Below, one piece after another: positions 61,588 to 64,000 of a stretch of 64,000 nt of DNA (its first letter is position 1; each line of letters starts with the position of its first letter). Both the position numbers and the translations under genes were made by a program. Under the pieces are notes generated by a model, which did no database searches, was not told where the DNA came from, and saw nothing but the letters and a program-made list of their open reading frames with translations. Origin of the DNA: Flavobacteriales bacterium (lineage in GTDB: Bacteria > Bacteroidota > Bacteroidia > Flavobacteriales_F > PHOS-HE28); the NCBI GenBank assembly GCA_026129465.1, contig JAHCIA010000001.1, positions 3,796,001 through 3,860,000 of the forward strand. The letters run 5' to 3'.

Positions 61588-62202
61588 ATGAACCTCATCA
61601 ACATCTTCGTCAAGGCGATCTTCATCGAGAACATGATCTTCGCCTACTTCCTGGGCATGTGCTCCTACCTGGCCGTGTCCAAGACCGTGAAGACCGGCGT
61701 GGGCCTTGGTGCCGCGGTGATCTTCGTGCTGGTGGTGACCGTGCCGGTGAACTACCTGCTGGAGAACTTCGTGCTGAAGGCCGGTGCGCTGAAATGGATG
61801 GACGCCAGCCTGGCGGGCGTGGACCTCAGCTTCCTCTCCTTCATCATGTTCATCGCCGTGGTGGCCTCCATCGTGCAACTGGTGGAGATGGTGGTGGAGA
61901 AGTTCGCGCCGGCCCTCTATGGTGCGCTGGGCATCTTCCTGCCGCTGATCGCCGTGAACTGTTCCATCCTGGGCGGCGCGCTCTTCATGCAGGAGCGCCA
62001 GTACAGCAACATCGCCGAGGCCACCAGCTTCGCCCTGGGCAGCGGCGTGGGCTGGTTCCTGGCCATCGTGGCCATCGCCGCCATCCGCGAGAAACTGCGC
62101 TACAGCCACATCCCCGCGCCGCTGCGCGGGCTGGGCATCACCTACATCGTCACCGGCCTCATGGGCATCGCTTTCATGGCCTTCATGGGCATCAAGATCT
62201 GA
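61588..62202 (+). CDS. nqrE: Na+-NQR subunit E
   Basis: 204 residues, six transmembrane helices, homologous to NqrD in inverted topology. Cys25 (GMCSYLA) and Cys125 (VNCSILGG) complete the intramembrane 2Fe-2S site. The gap to nqrD is 13 bases, to nqrF six. Confidence 0.96.
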   Translation: MNLINIFVKAIFIENMIFAYFLGMCSYLAVSKTVKTGVGLGAAVIFVLVVTVPVNYLLENFVLKAGALKWMDASLAGVDLSFLSFIMFIAVVASIVQLVEMVVEKFAPALYGALGIFLPLIAVNCSILGGALFMQERQYSNIAEATSFALGSGVGWFLAIVAIAAIREKLRYSHIPAPLRGLGITYIVTGLMGIAFMAFMGIKI

Positions 62203-62208
62203 CCACGC

Positions 62209-63516
62209 ATGGGCACCACCATCCTCGTCACCGTCGCGGTTTTCCTGTTCGTGATCCTGCTGTTGGTCACGGTGCTGCTCTACGCCAAGGCGAAGCTCTC
62301 TCCGGGCGGTCTGGTGAAGATCACCATCAATGGGGAGAAGACCATCGAGGTCCCCGCTGGCAGCACGCTGCTCACCACGCTCAGCGAATCGAAGATCTTC
62401 CTGCCCAGCGCCTGTGGCGGTGGTGGCACCTGCGCCATGTGCAAGTGCCAGGTCACCGAAGGCGGCGGCGAGATCCTGCCCACCGAGGCGCCCTACTTCA
62501 GCCGCAAGGAGATCCAGAACCAGTGGCGCCTGGGCTGCCAGGTGAAGGTGAAGAACGACATGCAGGTGAAGGTGCCCGAGGAGATCTTCGGCATCAAGAA
62601 GTGGGAATGCGAGGTGGTGAGCAACTACAACGTGGCGAGCTTCATCAAGGAGTTCGTGGTGAAGTTGCCCGAGGGCGAGCATCTCGAGTTCGAGGCCGGC
62701 GGCTACATCCAGATCGACGTGCCACCCTGCGAGGTGGACTTCAAGGACATGGACATCACCGCCCATCCGGAGCTGGTGGCGCTGGGCCGCGACCCCATGG
62801 ATTTCAAGGCCGAATGGGACAAGTACAAGCTGTGGGGCCTGAAGATGAAGAACGACGAGCCCATCTTCCGAGCCTATTCCATGGCCAACCACCCGGCGGA
62901 AGGCAACATCGTCATGCTCAACATCCGCATCGCCACCCCGCCCTGGGACCGCGCGAAGAACGACTGGATGGACGTGAACCCCGGCATCTGCTCCAGCTTC
63001 GTCTTCGGCTGCAAGCCCGGCGACAAGGTGACCATCAGCGGCCCCTATGGCGAGTTCTTCATCAAGGACACCGGCGCCGAGATGCTCTACATCGGTGGTG
63101 GCGCGGGCATGGCACCCATGCGCTCCCACCTCTTCCACCTTTTCCACACGCTGAAGAGCGGCCGCAAGGTCACCTACTGGTACGGTGGCCGCAGCAAGCG
63201 CGAACTCTTCTACCTCGATCACTTCAACGACATCGCCAGGAAATTCCCCAACTTCAAGTTCTTCGTGGTGCTCAGCGAGCCGCTGCCCGAGGACAACTGG
63301 AAGGTGAAGAAGGATGTGAACGATCCGGAAGGCGATGGCTTCACCGGTTTCGTGCACCAAGCGGTGATCGACCAGTACCTGAAGAAGCACGAGGCCCCCG
63401 AGGACATCGAGTTCTACTTCTGCGGCCCACCGTTGATGAACGCCGCGGTGCTGAAGATGGTGGACGACTGGGGCGTGCCCAAGGAGAACGTCAGCTTCGA
63501 CGATTTCGGGGGATAA
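62209..63516 (+). CDS. nqrF: Na+-NQR subunit F, NADH-oxidising
   Basis: 435 residues: N-terminal helix, ferredoxin domain with C69-x5-C75-x2-C78 and C110 for 2Fe-2S, then FAD- and NADH-binding domains (FRAYSMANHP for FAD; MLYIGGGAGMAPMRSHLFH and FYFCGPPLMNAAV for NADH). It takes electrons from NADH and starts the chain. Stop at 63514-63516, ten bases before the apbE ATG. Confidence 0.96.
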   Translation: MGTTILVTVAVFLFVILLLVTVLLYAKAKLSPGGLVKITINGEKTIEVPAGSTLLTTLSESKIFLPSACGGGGTCAMCKCQVTEGGGEILPTEAPYFSRKEIQNQWRLGCQVKVKNDMQVKVPEEIFGIKKWECEVVSNYNVASFIKEFVVKLPEGEHLEFEAGGYIQIDVPPCEVDFKDMDITAHPELVALGRDPMDFKAEWDKYKLWGLKMKNDEPIFRAYSMANHPAEGNIVMLNIRIATPPWDRAKNDWMDVNPGICSSFVFGCKPGDKVTISGPYGEFFIKDTGAEMLYIGGGAGMAPMRSHLFHLFHTLKSGRKVTYWYGGRSKRELFYLDHFNDIARKFPNFKFFVVLSEPLPEDNWKVKKDVNDPEGDGFTGFVHQAVIDQYLKKHEAPEDIEFYFCGPPLMNAAVLKMVDDWGVPKENVSFDDFGG

Positions 63517-63526
63517 CGCCTATGGG

Positions 63527-64000
63527 ATGATCAGAGGATCATGGAATGGGGAACCCCGCGTTTCGCGGGGTTCTTTGTTGGTCGCCATCTGCGTACTGCT
63601 GCTCTCATCCTGTGGCGGCCCCAAGAGCGACCTCGTCACCCTCACCGGCGAAGCCCAAGGCACCACCTTCACCATCAAGTACCGCGACAGCCTACAGCGC
63701 GACCTGTCCCGCGAAGTGGACAGTGTGCTGAAGGCGATCGACCAAAGCCTGAGCTTGTGGGTGGAGGGCAGCACGGTGAACGCCTTCAACGCCGCAGCGG
63801 AAACTTTCTCGACCGATGACGCGCACTTCCGGGTGGTTCATGCGCGCTCACTGGACCTATGGCGCAACACGGATGGTGCCTTCGATCCCACGGTGCTGCC
63901 CGTGGTCAAGGCCTGGGGCCTGGGCAGGGAGGGCAGGGCCGCACTCGACACCATGGCCGTGGACAGCCTGCTGGCCTTTGTGGGCATGGACCGGATCGCC
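63527..64000 (+). CDS. apbE: FAD:protein FMN transferase ApbE (N-terminal part)
   Basis: Runs off the window. From ATG 63527 the frame gives a basic n-region (MIRGSWNGEPRVSRG), hydrophobic core LLVAICVLLLSSC with lipobox and Cys29, then the ApbE domain: LTGEAQGTTFTIKY, VDSVLKAIDQSLSLW and FDPTVLPVVKAWGLG. ApbE attaches FMN to NqrB and NqrC threonines, so it belongs with this operon. A strong hairpin lies inside the signal-peptide codons. A TTG at 63575, after the hairpin, would lose the positive n-region, so ATG is preferred. Confidence 0.85.
   Translation, partial: MIRGSWNGEPRVSRGSLLVAICVLLLSSCGGPKSDLVTLTGEAQGTTFTIKYRDSLQRDLSREVDSVLKAIDQSLSLWVEGSTVNAFNAAAETFSTDDAHFRVVHARSLDLWRNTDGAFDPTVLPVVKAWGLGREGRAALDTMAVDSLLAFVGMDRIA
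63551..63580 (+). terminator. terminator-like hairpin within the 5' end of apbE
   Basis: Ten-bp stem GAACCCCGCG (63551-63560) with CGCGGGGTTC (63564-63573), three-base loop, followed by TTTGTTG. It lies 34 bases after nqrF but inside the apbE signal-peptide codons, so it may act as a terminator or attenuator limiting apbE. Confidence 0.65.

Overview
The window reads as a high-GC member of the Bacteroidota, most like the Flavobacteriales lineages with GC-rich genomes. The evidence is direct: seven secreted proteins with a signal peptide and a type IX secretion (T9SS) C-terminal sorting domain, the T9SS plug protein gene, TAnnTTTG-type -7 promoter boxes, almost no Shine-Dalgarno sites, DUF6702, DUF349 and DUF6265 proteins, a fused E1 alpha/beta 2-oxoacid dehydrogenase and a complete Na+-translocating NQR operon. 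It is chromosomal housekeeping and envelope DNA. I saw no tRNA, rRNA, CRISPR array, prophage or intact insertion sequence.

Layout. 1-1.8 kb: uvrA (partial) divergent from an ECF-like sigma factor and a 56-residue protein. 1.8-5.3 kb: a coupled leftward operon of DUF6702, endonuclease III, a lipoprotein, a lipid A-type acyltransferase and a fatty acid desaturase. 5.5-20.3 kb: M1-type peptidase, LTA-synthase-like enzyme with a lipid kinase, fused E1, DUF4010 protein, a divergent NRAMP transporter, small enzymes, a cupredoxin-like cargo and an SDR. 20.4-25.6 kb: kdnA and kdnB, the two genes for 8-amino-3,8-dideoxy-Kdo (a modified LPS inner-core sugar). They are split by about 2.9 kb holding a REP palindrome array, a nonsense-inactivated REP-associated transposase and an AT-richer T9SS protein. 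25.6-41 kb: a CsgG/LpoB-like protein, FecCD permease with ATPase, MscL, DUF349 protein, SpoIIE-type phosphatase, proline catabolism (pruA), SulP transporter with carbonic anhydrase, ApaG and two T9SS proteins. 41-57 kb: TPR lipoprotein, ThpR, HerA-like ATPase, a cytochrome/monooxygenase-like cargo, a dihaem cytochrome, several unknown secreted proteins and the T9SS plug. 57.5-64 kb: nqrABCDEF and the start of apbE, whose product attaches FMN to NqrB and NqrC.

Three regulatory themes recur. First, the -7 box of many genes ends only 4-7 bases before the start codon, which predicts leaderless mRNAs. Second, two genes for cysteine-rich exported proteins share a 20-bp palindrome (AATACCC-N6-GGGTATT) at the same distance from their -7 box, and a third gene has a degenerate copy. 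Third, short-period (7-8 bp) repeats, REP palindromes and a 55-bp element occupy many intergenic gaps, and one heptamer hairpin has become the linker inside the fused E1 protein.
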